DNA of 64,000 nucleotides from an uncultured Clostridia bacterium (GCA_947626575.1 CANQSR010000007.1:27276-91275), one strand, 5' to 3'; positions 44,120 to 52,507 are shown, counted from the stretch's first letter. A program made the numbers and translations. The notes: generated from the letters alone by a model not told the origin.

Positions 44120-44229
44120 TTCACGAAATTTGTTTTGCCTTTTCTCGCTGTCCCCTTGAGGGGAAAGTGTCGCGCCGCCTTTGCGCGACCAAAGGGGTGT
44201 CGTAAATCTGCAAAACAAATTTCCGTGAG
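44120..44229. repeat. Family C element with insert, copy 1
   Basis: About 110 bases with imperfect 19-base terminal inverted repeats (TTCACGAAATTTGTTTTGC / GCAAAACAAATTTCCGTGA) enclosing a family D hairpin segment (CTCGCTGTCCCC .. GGGGAAAGTG and GCGCCGCCTTTGCGCG). Confidence 0.82.
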
Positions 44230-44352
44230 GGAAATATACTTTTGCGCCTTAACCCGCTTATCCTCTCATTCGTTCCAACGGACAAGGAGCGCTTGACGCG
44301 CAAATTGAGTGCGAAAACCAAAATGCGATTTTGGTTATTCGCAGGGGATTTA

Positions 44353-44462
44353 TTCACGAAATTTGTTTTGCCTTTTTCTCGCTGTCCCCTTGAGGGGAAA
44401 GTGTCGCGCCGCCTTTGCGCGACCAAAGGGGTGTCGTATTTCGCAAAACAAATTTCCGTGAG
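44353..44462. repeat. Family C element with insert, copy 2
   Basis: Tandem repeat of the element at 44120, 233 bases further on; the trailing GAGGGAAA..TACTTTT..CGCCTTAA and ..CTCTCATTCGTT sequences are duplicated as well, so the unit is about 230 bases. Confidence 0.85.
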
Positions 44463-44504
44463 GGAAACTTACTTTTTCGCCTTAATAGGCTTGTCCTCTC
44501 ATTC

Positions 44505-44641
44505 GTTTCAACGGACAAGAAGCAGACAGGGCTCTGCAAATTGGGTCGCCCACGCCCGAAATGAATTCGGGCTAAGGCAAGAAAGTGGGAGCAACACCCC
44601 CTCCCTTACCCCTCCCCCTCTGGTAAAAGGTAGAGGGCGGG
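44505..44641. repeat. Composite repeat right of recA (inverse of 42807-43000)
   Basis: Reverse complement of the composite left of recA, with a shorter centre. Together they frame a segment of about 1.8 kb holding recA and the tandem family C elements. Confidence 0.82.
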
Positions 44642-44671
44642 CAGAGCGGAGCGAATGACGGAGGGGGGCTC

Positions 44672-44748
44672 CCCCTTACAAGGGCGACGAACCTGCCCCC
44701 TTTCTAAGGGGGCGGGTGGCGCGGCTTTGCCGCGTCAGGTGGGGGGTG
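44672..44748. repeat. Family A palindromic repeat
   Basis: CTGCCCCCTTTCTAAGGGGG then GGTGGCGCGGC-TTT-GCCGCGTC-AGGTGGGGGG; closest to the copies at 35601 and 53411. Confidence 0.82.
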
Positions 44749-44766
44749 GCCCCTTGCTGTCCCCGC

Positions 44767-44880
44767 ACGTCATTTCGAGGAGCGAAGCGACGAGAAATCT
44801 CAAAGCGAGATTCCTCACTCCGTTCTTCGAGATTCCTCACTCCGTTCTTCGAGATTTCTCACTTTGTTCGAAATGACGTG
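44767..44880. repeat. Family E repeat followed by tandem derivatives
   Basis: A full family E copy (44767-44801), then three partial tandem units of GAGATTCCTCACTCCGTTCT type and a closing GTTCGAAATGACGT. The whole interval 44117-45076 is repeats; no gene was seen in it. Confidence 0.8.
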
Positions 44881-44996
44881 AGCCGAAATGGTTTCAAAAC
44901 CCCTCTGTCTCGCTAACGCTCAACATCCCCTCTCAAAGGGGCGGCGCGACCTACCCTCTCCTTAGGGAGAGGGGTAGGGGAGTGGGGGATAAATCC

Positions 44997-45037
44997 GTCA
45001 CCCTGAGCTTGCCGAAGGGTCACATTATTATAATAAG
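44997..45037. repeat. Inverse copy of the repeat at 35828-35865
   Basis: GTCACCCTGAGCTTGCCGAA and on to GGGTCACATTATTATAATAAG; the same sequence inverted lies 9.1 kb to the left, so the pair frames ftsK to recA. It also puts a TATAAT 37 bases before nadE. Confidence 0.82.
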
Positions 45038-45076
45038 CACCCGTACCCCCTTCACAGTCCATAATCTTTAACCATC

Positions 45077-46993
45077 ATGAAACATCAATTCTTAAAAGTT
45101 GCGGCGGCGAGTCCCGAACTCAGAGTGGCCGACCCCGCATTCAACGCCACGCAAATCATCGCCGTCATCGAGGCGCAGTATGAAAAGGGGACCGAACTTC
45201 TCGTATTCCCCGAACTGTGCATTTCGGGCTATACCTGCGGCGACCTCTTCCTGCAAGAGACGCTCCTCGGCGGCTGTCTTGTCGCCCTCAAACGTATCGC
45301 CGAAGCGACGGCGGGCAAGAAGATGCTCGTCTTTGTGGGGCTTCCGCTCCTGTATTGCGGCAAGCTCTACAACTGCGCCGCAGGAATTTCAGACGGCAAA
45401 ATTGCGGGGATCGTACCCAAGACTTACATCCCCAACTACAACGAATTTTACGAAGCACGGTATTTCTCGCCCGCGATCGGGGGGACCGCGTGGCTCCCCT
45501 TCGGCGGGAAAGAAAATGACGGCGCGGCATTTTCCGCCGAACTTGTGTTCCGCGACGAAAACCACCCCGAAATCGCCGTCGGTTGCGAGATCTGCGAGGA
45601 CCTCTGGGCGCCCGAATCGCCCTCCGTACGGCTTGCAAAGAGCGGCGCGGCCGTCATCGTCAACCTCTCCGCCTCCAACGAGACGGTGGGCAAGCGCGAG
45701 TACCGCAAGACGCTTCTCGCCGCGCAGTCGGGCAAAAATCTCTGCGGCTACATCTATGCGAGTGCGGGAATGGGGGAGTCCACCTCGGACATGGTATTCG
45801 CCGGCAACCATTTGATCTATGAAAACGGCACGTTGCTCGCCGAAGCCGCGCCCTTCTCCGGGGCGACCGCCGAGGCCGAGATCGACGTCGGATTTCTGCT
45901 CTCCGAGCGCAGGAGGAACAATACCTTCCGCGCAGACGGGAAGAACGACGATTGGTTGGATGCCGAGTTCGTCGGCGGCGGCGACCTCACGCTCCGCAAC
46001 ATCGACCCCATGCCCTTCGTTCCGCATGATGCGGAGGCGTTGGGGGCGCGGAGCGAGGCCATTCTGAACATGCAGGCGCACGCGCTCGCAAGGCGCATCG
46101 CCGAGATCCATGCCAAGACGGCAGTCCTCGGCGTCTCCGGCGGCCTCGATTCCACGCTCGCCCTGCTCGTCACCTGCCGCGCCTTCGATCTCCTCCAAAA
46201 GGACCGAAAGAGCATCTTAGCCTATACCATGCCCGGATTCGGGACTTCGAAAAGGACCAAAGGCAATGCGGATGCGCTCATGGAAGCGCTCGGCGTTTCT
46301 GCCGCTTGCGTACCCATTACGGAGGCCGTTCTCGTGCATTTCCAAGATATGGGCCACGACCCCGCCGTCCGCGATACCGCCTATGAAAACGCGCAGGCGC
46401 GCTACCGCACCATGCTTCTCATGGATATAGCGAACAAGACGGGCGGCCTCGTCGTCGGCACGGGCGATCTCAGCGAACTCGCCCTCGGCTGGTGTACGTA
46501 TAACGGCGACCACATGTCCATGTACGCCGTCAACTGTTCCGTCCCCAAGACGCTCGTAAAACACCTCGTCCGCGCGGAAGCCGTGCGCCTCGGCGGGACG
46601 GCAAAGAGCATTTTGGATGATATTCTCGGCACGGAGATCTCTCCCGAACTGCTCCCCCCCGACGAAAAGGGCGCGATCGCGCAAAAGACGGAGGACCTCA
46701 TCGGCCCCTATGAGCTCACCGATTTCTATCTCTATCACTTTTTGAGACGGGGCGACCGTCCTGCCAAGATCTTATACCTCGCAGAGCGCGCCTTCGCGGG
46801 AAAATACGACCATGCGACGCTGAAAAAGTGGCTTGTGAACTTCTTCAAACGCTTCTTCTCCCAGCAATTCAAGCGCAACTGCGTACCCGACGGCGTGAAA
46901 GTGGGTTCGGTTTCCCTCTCGCCGCGCGCAGACCTGCGCATGCCTTCCGACGCCTCGCCCGCGCTCTGGCTGGAAGAGGCGGAGAGCCTGTAA
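45077..46993 (+). CDS. nadE: Glutamine-dependent NAD+ synthetase
   Basis: 638 residues. N-terminal nitrilase-type glutaminase with E-K-C triad: F-P-E-L-C-I-S-G-Y (about 44-52), V-P-K-T-Y-I-P-N-Y (about 113) and V-G-C-E-I-C-E-D-L-W (about 170). C-terminal synthetase with P-loop G-V-S-G-G-L-D-S-T (about 351-359) and G-T-G-D-L-S-E-L-A-L-G-W. It amidates NaAD to NAD+, completing the route begun by PncB. No good ribosome binding site is seen before ATG 45077. A dispersed-motif copy encodes S-D-M-V-F at about 238. Confidence 0.94.
   Translation: MKHQFLKVAAASPELRVADPAFNATQIIAVIEAQYEKGTELLVFPELCISGYTCGDLFLQETLLGGCLVALKRIAEATAGKKMLVFVGLPLLYCGKLYNCAAGISDGKIAGIVPKTYIPNYNEFYEARYFSPAIGGTAWLPFGGKENDGAAFSAELVFRDENHPEIAVGCEICEDLWAPESPSVRLAKSGAAVIVNLSASNETVGKREYRKTLLAAQSGKNLCGYIYASAGMGESTSDMVFAGNHLIYENGTLLAEAAPFSGATAEAEIDVGFLLSERRRNNTFRADGKNDDWLDAEFVGGGDLTLRNIDPMPFVPHDAEALGARSEAILNMQAHALARRIAEIHAKTAVLGVSGGLDSTLALLVTCRAFDLLQKDRKSILAYTMPGFGTSKRTKGNADALMEALGVSAACVPITEAVLVHFQDMGHDPAVRDTAYENAQARYRTMLLMDIANKTGGLVVGTGDLSELALGWCTYNGDHMSMYAVNCSVPKTLVKHLVRAEAVRLGGTAKSILDDILGTEISPELLPPDEKGAIAQKTEDLIGPYELTDFYLYHFLRRGDRPAKILYLAERAFAGKYDHATLKKWLVNFFKRFFSQQFKRNCVPDGVKVGSVSLSPRADLRMPSDASPALWLEEAESL
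45785..45799 (+). repeat. Dispersed GGACATGG motif copy (in CDS)
   Basis: TCGGACATGGTATTC; encodes S-D-M-V-F in the glutaminase domain of NadE. Confidence 0.65.
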
Positions 46994-47058
46994 GCGCTAA
47001 AAGGTTTGATTGGTTTGCGGCAAAAATTTGCGCGCACTTGATGGCTCAGATGTGAAAG

Positions 47059-47077
47059 GGGTATACCATGTCTGCGG
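47059..47077 (-). repeat. Dispersed GGACATGG motif copy (intergenic)
   Basis: GGGTATACCATGTCTGCGG, one substitution in the core and two extra bases in GGTACC. It lies in the 162-base gap between nadE and the beta-glucosidase gene, which shows nothing else but the AGGGAGGG ribosome binding site. Confidence 0.6.
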
Positions 47078-47155
47078 TCTCCCCTCACGGAATCGTCAAA
47101 ACACAAGAAAATCATGGAAGCGGAGACGCTTCACAAAAAATAAGGGAGGGTTCAT

Positions 47156-48502
47156 ATGGCATTCAAAAAGGACTTTGCGTGGGGCGTTGCAACGGCCGCC
47201 TATCAGGTGGAGGGCGGCGCCTATGAGGCGGATAAGGGCCTCAACGGTTGGGACGTCGGCTCTGCGACCCCCGGAAGGATCTTCGAGGGACACAGAGGCG
47301 ACGTGGGATGCGACCACTACCACAAATTCAAAGAGGACGTCGCGCTCATGAAGGAGCTGGGCATCAAGGCCTACCGTTTTTCCGTCAATTGGGCGCGCCT
47401 CATCCCCGCGGGGACGGGAAAGGTCTCCGAGGACGGCAAGCGTTTCTATACCGAACTTCTCGTGGCGCTCAAAGAGGCGGGCATCGAGCCGTGGATGACG
47501 CTCTTCCATTGGGATTTTCCCTATGCGCTCTACCGCCGCGGCGGCTGGCTCAGCCCGTTGAGTCCGCTTTGGTTCGAACACTATGCGAAGGTGTGCGCGG
47601 AACTCTTCGGCGAGTACTGTGATAAGTTCATTCTCGTCAACGAGCCGCAGGTATTTTTGGGGGAAGGCCACTCCGGCGGCAAACATGCCCCGTTTTTGAA
47701 GCTCTCCGCAGCGGAAGTGATGCAGTGCGCGCACAACGTCCTGCTCGCCTGCGGCAGGGCGGAAAAGATCATCCGCGAGACGGTCCCCCGCCCCGTGCAG
47801 ATCGGCACGGCGCAGGCGTTCTGGCCCACGCTTCCCGCGCGCGAAGAGGATCTCGGTCTCGCGATGCGGGATACCTTCGCCTGCCACGAGGATTTCGGGT
47901 CCGTCAACTATTATACCGACCCGCTCATCTTCGGGCATTATCCCGACGAGTTCGCGGCGTGGCAGAGGGCGTGCGGCTTCTCCTTCCCCGCAGGCGACAT
48001 GCGCATCATCAGGAGCAAGCTGGATTTTTACGGCGCGAACACCTATTCGGGCAATTATATCACGGAACAAGGCGGCCGGACCGTCCGTCTCACGCCTCCG
48101 CCTTCGACCCCCAAGACGGATATGCGTTGGGACGTCCACCCCGATTCGCTCTACTATGGTGCAAAATTTTTGTGGGAACGCTATCACCTGCCCGTCGTCT
48201 ACACCGAGAACGGCGTTGCGCTCGCCGAGTGGAAGGATCTGAACGGCGAGATCAAGGACTATTCGCGCATCGACTTTATCAAGCGGTACCTGCGCGCGCT
48301 CGCGCGGGCGGCGGATGAAGGCGTGGACGTCGGCGGCTACTTCTATTGGTCCTTCATGGATAACTTCGAGTGGGCGGAGGGCTTCTCCAAGAAGTTCGGC
48401 CTCGTGCATATCGACTATGATACGCTGGCGCGCACGCCCAAGGAGAGCGCATACTTCTATAAAAAGGTCATCGAGACCAACGGCGAAGCGGCCTTGAAAT
48501 GA
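47156..48502 (+). CDS. Beta-glucosidase, glycoside hydrolase family 1
   Basis: 448 residues. Acid/base Glu in V-N-E-P (about 163), nucleophile Glu in Y-T-E-N-G (about 350), W-N substrate-binding loop replaced by the common F-A-W-G-V-A-T-A-A-Y-Q opening, and D-N-F-E-W-A-E-G-F near the C-terminus; this last form (Glu-Trp-Ala-Glu) is typical of enzymes acting on unphosphorylated glucosides rather than 6-phospho-sugars. No signal peptide, so cytoplasmic. Monocistronic with a terminator after it. Confidence 0.92.
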   Translation: MAFKKDFAWGVATAAYQVEGGAYEADKGLNGWDVGSATPGRIFEGHRGDVGCDHYHKFKEDVALMKELGIKAYRFSVNWARLIPAGTGKVSEDGKRFYTELLVALKEAGIEPWMTLFHWDFPYALYRRGGWLSPLSPLWFEHYAKVCAELFGEYCDKFILVNEPQVFLGEGHSGGKHAPFLKLSAAEVMQCAHNVLLACGRAEKIIRETVPRPVQIGTAQAFWPTLPAREEDLGLAMRDTFACHEDFGSVNYYTDPLIFGHYPDEFAAWQRACGFSFPAGDMRIIRSKLDFYGANTYSGNYITEQGGRTVRLTPPPSTPKTDMRWDVHPDSLYYGAKFLWERYHLPVVYTENGVALAEWKDLNGEIKDYSRIDFIKRYLRALARAADEGVDVGGYFYWSFMDNFEWAEGFSKKFGLVHIDYDTLARTPKESAYFYKKVIETNGEAALK

Positions 48503-48511
48503 CCGTATGAT

Positions 48512-48539
48512 AAAGAGACGGCCCCGCGCCGTCTCTTTT
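48512..48539 (+). terminator. Rho-independent terminator
   Basis: AAAGAGACGGC - CCCGC - GCCGTCTCTTT followed by TC. The next start codon begins two bases after it. Confidence 0.85.
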
Positions 48540-48540
48540 C

Positions 48541-49110
48541 ATGCCCCAACATGCGGAGCTGTATCTTCCCGCGTCCTTTTCGGGCGATCTCAGCGTGGAA
48601 GTTTATAGCGGCGAAGTATCCATCGCGGACATGGTATGCTCCGATTTGGTCGCAGAGACCAAAAACGGGGCAATTTACCTCAAAAATGTTACGGCGGAAA
48701 CGGTCACTGTGGAGACGAAAAACGGCGCCGTCAAACTGCAAAATATCACGGCCGGGAGCGTCGGGGCAGAGACGACCAACGGCGTGATCAAATTTAACAA
48801 TGTTCGGGCGGAAACGGTCAAGGCGGAGATAAAAACGGGTGCGATCGTTCTCAAAGATGTCGCGTGTACGCGCGTACACGCCGCCACGAGTACCGGCGGG
48901 ATCTCGCTGGAAGACCTCCGCGCCGACTTCATCACCCTGCACACGAGTACGGGAACCGTATCGGGGACGGTCGCGGGAAGGGAAGAGGACTATGCGATCA
49001 CGGCCTCGTGCAGCACGGGCAGCTGTAATTTGCACGATCGGCAGGGCGGCTCCAAACAGCTCGACGTCCGCGTCTCCACAGGCTCCGTGAACATAAAGTT
49101 TCTCGGATAG
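48541..49110 (+). CDS. DUF4097-type beta-helix protein, probably 5'-truncated
   Basis: 189 residues made of about eight stacked strands of 19-20 residues, with the ladder T-K-N-G-A-I-Y-L-K-N-V repeated as T-K-N-G-A-V-K-L-Q-N-I, T-T-N-G-V-I-K-F-N-N-V and so on: the DUF4097 right-handed helix. Most relatives have an N-terminal membrane anchor, missing here. ATG 48541 lies right against the preceding terminator, with no ribosome binding site or promoter, so it may be a remnant or be expressed only by read-through. A dispersed-motif copy encodes A-D-M-V-C (about 29-33). Confidence 0.7.
   Translation: MPQHAELYLPASFSGDLSVEVYSGEVSIADMVCSDLVAETKNGAIYLKNVTAETVTVETKNGAVKLQNITAGSVGAETTNGVIKFNNVRAETVKAEIKTGAIVLKDVACTRVHAATSTGGISLEDLRADFITLHTSTGTVSGTVAGREEDYAITASCSTGSCNLHDRQGGSKQLDVRVSTGSVNIKFLG
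48625..48640 (+). repeat. Dispersed GGACATGG motif copy (in CDS)
   Basis: GCGGACATGGTATGCT; encodes A-D-M-V-C in the DUF4097 protein. Confidence 0.68.
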
Positions 49111-49137
49111 CGAAAAAAACCGCACAAAAAATGCAGG

Positions 49138-49163
49138 GCGGCCGTCATAAAACGGCCGCTTTT
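49138..49163 (+). terminator. Rho-independent terminator
   Basis: GCGGCCGT - CATAAA - ACGGCCGC then TTTT; ends any transcript of the DUF4097 gene before the feo promoter. Confidence 0.82.
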
Positions 49164-49181
49164 CACATAGAAAAAATTTTA

Positions 49182-49333
49182 GTTAGCAATTGCGAACTTT
49201 TTTGCAAAAAGGCCGAAAAAATAGTTGACAAAGCAAATCGCAAGTGATAGAATATGCTCAGTTAGCAAAAGCTAACCGATGCCCGCAAAGCTCGGCGGGC
49301 AAATTTTAAGGAGATGAGTTCGCCAATGCGAAC
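49182..49333 (+). promoter_or_regulatory. feo promoter with three matching palindromes
   Basis: Promoter TTGACA (49225-49230), 17 bases, TAGAAT (49248-49253). Three 16-base palindromes of form GTTMGC-N4-GCKAAC surround it: 49182-49197 upstream, 49261-49276 over the transcription start, and 49318-49333 in the leader. The arms resemble the core of DtxR-family iron-regulator sites (TTAGSTTAGSCTAA) more than a Fur box. An iron-sensing repressor is the likely ligand (inference). Confidence 0.82.
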
Positions 49334-49351
49334 CAAAGGAGACAACAAGTT

Positions 49352-49564
49352 ATGCCGTTATTGCTCGCACCCATCGGACAGGAAGTAAAAATCGTAAAAA
49401 TCGTTGCGGACGATAAGACCAAGAAGCATCTTTCCAACCTCGGCGTACTCGTGGAGGGGACGATCACGGTCATTTCATCGAGCGGCGGGAGTACCGTCTG
49501 CCGCGTGAAAGAGGGGCGTCTTGCGCTGGACCGCAACGTCGCTTCGCGCATCTATGTTGCATAA
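49352..49564 (+). CDS. FeoA domain protein (first)
   Basis: 70 residues, SH3-like FeoA fold: I-G-Q-E-V-K-I-V-K-I-V, H-L-S-N-L-G-V-L-V-E-G-T-I-T-V-I. FeoA proteins assist the iron transporter FeoB. Start follows AAAGGAG. Confidence 0.88.
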   Translation: MPLLLAPIGQEVKIVKIVADDKTKKHLSNLGVLVEGTITVISSSGGSTVCRVKEGRLALDRNVASRIYVA

Positions 49565-49604
49565 AAGCCGTCAAACATTTTCTTCGGAGGTTATAAAATA
49601 AAAC

Positions 49605-49838
49605 ATGGAAAAGCAACTCAGCGAGTTTTCCATCGGGGAGACGGGCGTCGTCAAGACCGTCTCCGGCGAGGGAAGGCTAAGAAGAAGGCTCTTCGACATG
49701 GGGGTGACCCCCGGCGCCGAAGTACTCCTCAGGAAGAAGGCGCCGTTCGGTGACCCCCTCGAAGTCACCATCCGCGGGTATGAACTCTCGCTCAGAAAGA
49801 CGGAAGCGGACCTCGTGACCATGGAGGTGAAGAAATGA
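49605..49838 (+). CDS. feoA: FeoA domain protein (second)
   Basis: 77 residues with R-R-R-L-F-D-M-G-V-T-P-G-A-E-V and D-P-L-E-V-T-I-R-G-Y, the more typical FeoA form. Overlaps the feoB start (ATGA). Two different FeoA proteins in one feo operon occur in several Clostridia. Confidence 0.9.
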   Translation: MEKQLSEFSIGETGVVKTVSGEGRLRRRLFDMGVTPGAEVLLRKKAPFGDPLEVTIRGYELSLRKTEADLVTMEVKK

Positions 49839-52219
49839 TGAAGTTTGCCTTGGCGGGCAACCCCAACTGCGGCAAAACGACGCTCTTCAACCTGCTCACG
49901 GGTTCCACGGCCTACGTCGGCAATTGGCCGGGCGTCACCGTGGATAAGCGGGAGGGGACGTATAAGCGCGGCGAACAGCCCGTCGGGATCGTCGATCTTC
50001 CCGGCATCTATTCGCTCTCGCCCTATACGCCCGAAGAGGTCATCTCGCGCAATTTCATTCTCGATGAAAAGCCCGATTGCGTCATCAACATTGTGGACGC
50101 AACCAACCTCGAACGCAACCTGTATCTCACCACCCAGCTCATGGAGATCGACGTGCCGCTCGTCATCGCGCTGAACATGATGGACGCCGTGGAAAAGAGC
50201 GGCGACGTGATCGACGCCGCGGAGCTGGAAAAGAAGATCGGGCTTCCCGTCGTCGCCATCTCCGCCCTGCGGGGTACGGGGATCAAGGAACTCATGGATA
50301 GGGCCGTCTCCTTTGCGAAGAAGCCCCGCGTGGGGACCACCGTTCTGCACGATTCCCCGCTCGCGCATCTCGTGCGCGACGTCTCCATCGCGCTCAAAGG
50401 CGCAAAAGTGGAAGCGCCCGTGTTCCATGCCGTAAAACTCGCCGAGATGGATGAGATCGAGGTGAAGATGCACCCCGAACTCGTCAAGATGGTCGATGAA
50501 TTTAAGGCGACCTTCCGCGACGATACCTTCGGCGACGACCTCGAAGCCGTCGTGGCGGACGCAAGGTATAAGTACATCGCCGCCAACTACTCCTCCGCAT
50601 ACAGAAAAAAGCAAAAGGAGAAGCTCTCGAAGAGCGACAAGGCGGATAAAGTTCTTACGCACCGCATCTGGGGCATCCCCATCTTCCTCGTCATCCTGTT
50701 CGCCATCTTCCACTTCACGTTTTCGGAAGATCTCTTCTATATCTCCGCGATGGCGGGCGGACTTCCCACCCTCGAAGATTTAGGCCTCGATATGGGCAAT
50801 CCCGGCGTGACGCTCCTCGCCTGCTTCTATGACGGCGCCGTATTCTCGCCGGGCGTCATCTTCACCAACTTGTGGACATGGCTGCTTGATTGGGTGGGGG
50901 TACTCATCGGCATCGTCACGGGCAATGCGCCGCTGTGGGTGGGGAGCTTCCTCGGCGACGGCGTATGGGGCGGGCTTTCGGCCGTTCTCGGCTTCATCCC
51001 GCAGATCCTGACGCTCTTCCTCTTCTTCTCCATCCTCGAAGATTCGGGCTACATGGCCCGCGTCGCCTTCATCCTCGACCGCATCTTCCGTAAATTCGGG
51101 CTTTCGGGCAGGGCGTTCATGCCCATGATCATGGGCTTCGGCTGCTCGCTCCCCGCCATGATCAACACCCGCACCCTCGCCGACGACAAGGAGCGCACTT
51201 CCACCATCCGCGTCATCCCGATGTTCTCGTGCGGTGCGAAACTTCCCATCCTCACGGCCATCGCGGGCGGCATCGTCGAAAAGTTCGGGGTGGGCAATGC
51301 CGACCTCATCACGTACGGCATGTATCTCGTCGGCATCGTGACGGCCATCGTCTGCGTACTCGTAATGCGCAATACGACGATGCGCGGCGAGACGCCTCCC
51401 TTCATCATGGAGCTTCCCGCCTACCATGCCCCGCTCTTCAAGGGCCTCATGATCCACCTGTGGGATAAGACCAAGCACTTCGTCAAGAAGGCGTTCACCA
51501 TCATCTTCGCCTCGACGATCGTCATCTGGTTCCTCTCCAACTTCTCGTGGAATTGGCACTTCCTGCCCGAAGACGCGCAAGCGCTCTATGAGAGCGATCC
51601 CGTGTTATACGCCTCCCTCGAAGGCGTGGAGGGACTCGTCAATCTGCACATGGACCAAAGCATCCTCGGCTCGATCGGTATGCTCATCCAACCGCTCTTT
51701 ACGCCGCTCGGCTTCGGCTCGCAGCTCAATGCCGCGGGCTGGGTATTCGCCGTCGCCGCCCTTACGGGCCTCGTTGCCAAGGAAAACGTCATCGCGACGT
51801 TCGGCACGCTCGCGGCGGCCGTCGCAGGGCAGTATATCGCCACCGAAGAGGGCGTCGCCGAGGCCGTGGCCATGATCGAAGCGACGGGCATCACCATTCC
51901 CGCGCTCATCTCGTTCATCGCCTTCAATATGGTGACCATTCCCTGCTTCGCCGCTTGCGCCACGGCAAAGGCCGAGCTTCCCAAGGGCAAGTTCGCGTGG
52001 ACGCTCCTCTTCTGGGTCGCGACGAGCTATATCGTCGGCACGGTCATCTACCTCGTCGGCAGTTGGTGGTGGACGCTCTTCCCCGTCCTCGCCGCAGCAG
52101 CGGCCGCGATCGCAGGCATCATTCTGTGGAATAAGAAGCATCCCATCGAAAAGGTGGGTACCATGTCCGAGACAGAGGCCTTGGAAGAGGCGGCTGTCTC
52201 AAAGGATGGCGAGGCATGA
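49835..52219 (+). CDS. feoB: Ferrous iron transporter FeoB
   Basis: 794 residues. N-terminal G domain with G-N-P-N-C-G-K-T-T (8-16), G-W/N-W-P-G-V-T switch and D-L-P-G-I-Y-S-L; then the membrane part with the two Gate motifs, including G-F-G-C-S-L-P-A and M-F-S-C-G-A-K-L-P-I, whose cysteines are proposed to line the iron path. The C-terminal cytoplasmic end (K-V-G-T-M-S-E-T-E) is encoded by a dispersed-motif copy. Confidence 0.96.
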   Translation: MMKFALAGNPNCGKTTLFNLLTGSTAYVGNWPGVTVDKREGTYKRGEQPVGIVDLPGIYSLSPYTPEEVISRNFILDEKPDCVINIVDATNLERNLYLTTQLMEIDVPLVIALNMMDAVEKSGDVIDAAELEKKIGLPVVAISALRGTGIKELMDRAVSFAKKPRVGTTVLHDSPLAHLVRDVSIALKGAKVEAPVFHAVKLAEMDEIEVKMHPELVKMVDEFKATFRDDTFGDDLEAVVADARYKYIAANYSSAYRKKQKEKLSKSDKADKVLTHRIWGIPIFLVILFAIFHFTFSEDLFYISAMAGGLPTLEDLGLDMGNPGVTLLACFYDGAVFSPGVIFTNLWTWLLDWVGVLIGIVTGNAPLWVGSFLGDGVWGGLSAVLGFIPQILTLFLFFSILEDSGYMARVAFILDRIFRKFGLSGRAFMPMIMGFGCSLPAMINTRTLADDKERTSTIRVIPMFSCGAKLPILTAIAGGIVEKFGVGNADLITYGMYLVGIVTAIVCVLVMRNTTMRGETPPFIMELPAYHAPLFKGLMIHLWDKTKHFVKKAFTIIFASTIVIWFLSNFSWNWHFLPEDAQALYESDPVLYASLEGVEGLVNLHMDQSILGSIGMLIQPLFTPLGFGSQLNAAGWVFAVAALTGLVAKENVIATFGTLAAAVAGQYIATEEGVAEAVAMIEATGITIPALISFIAFNMVTIPCFAACATAKAELPKGKFAWTLLFWVATSYIVGTVIYLVGSWWWTLFPVLAAAAAAIAGIILWNKKHPIEKVGTMSETEALEEAAVSKDGEA
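52156..52170 (-). repeat. Dispersed GGACATGG motif copy (in CDS)
   Basis: GGGTACCATGTCCGA; encodes G-T-M-S-E in the FeoB cytoplasmic tail, about 20 residues before its end. Confidence 0.78.
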
Positions 52220-52428
52220 GCTGGTGGGAGATCCTTCTCATCATCGCGGCGGCGGGGTTCGTCGTTGCCGTGATCGCGGCTTCTTACGTCAGAAAAAAGC
52301 AGGGAAAGACGTCCTGCGGCTGCGGAAGCTGCGCAGGCTGTCCCCATTGCACGGCATGCGGGCGTGCGCACGGAGAAGCCCGTACGCATGAAAAAGCCAA
52401 CCGCACGCAGAAAGGCCCCGAACAATAG
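52216..52428 (+). CDS. FeoB-associated Cys-rich membrane protein
   Basis: 70 residues: one membrane helix (about 5-24) and a cysteine cluster C-G-C-G-S-C-A-G-C-P-H-C-T-A-C (about 34-48), the pattern of the small protein usually encoded behind feoB. It overlaps the feoB stop. The role is not proven; cysteines may bind iron. Confidence 0.85.
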   Translation: MSWWEILLIIAAAGFVVAVIAASYVRKKQGKTSCGCGSCAGCPHCTACGRAHGEARTHEKANRTQKGPEQ

Positions 52429-52456
52429 TTCATACTGCAATCTCCATAAAATCTTC

Positions 52457-52490
52457 GTAAGCGCCCTCCCGTTTTCGGGAGGGCGCTTAC
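52457..52490. repeat. Perfect inverted repeat after the feo operon
   Basis: Fourteen-base arms GTAAGCGCCCTCCC / GGGAGGGCGCTTAC around GTTTTC. No T run follows, so a terminator function is only likely. Confidence 0.8.
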
Positions 52491-52507
52491 GCTATCCCGT
52501 TTGTAGC

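Noticed and set aside
49182..49333. Fur boxes at the feo promoter
   Set aside because: No GATAATGATWATCATTATC-like sequence; the palindromes have a different half-site.
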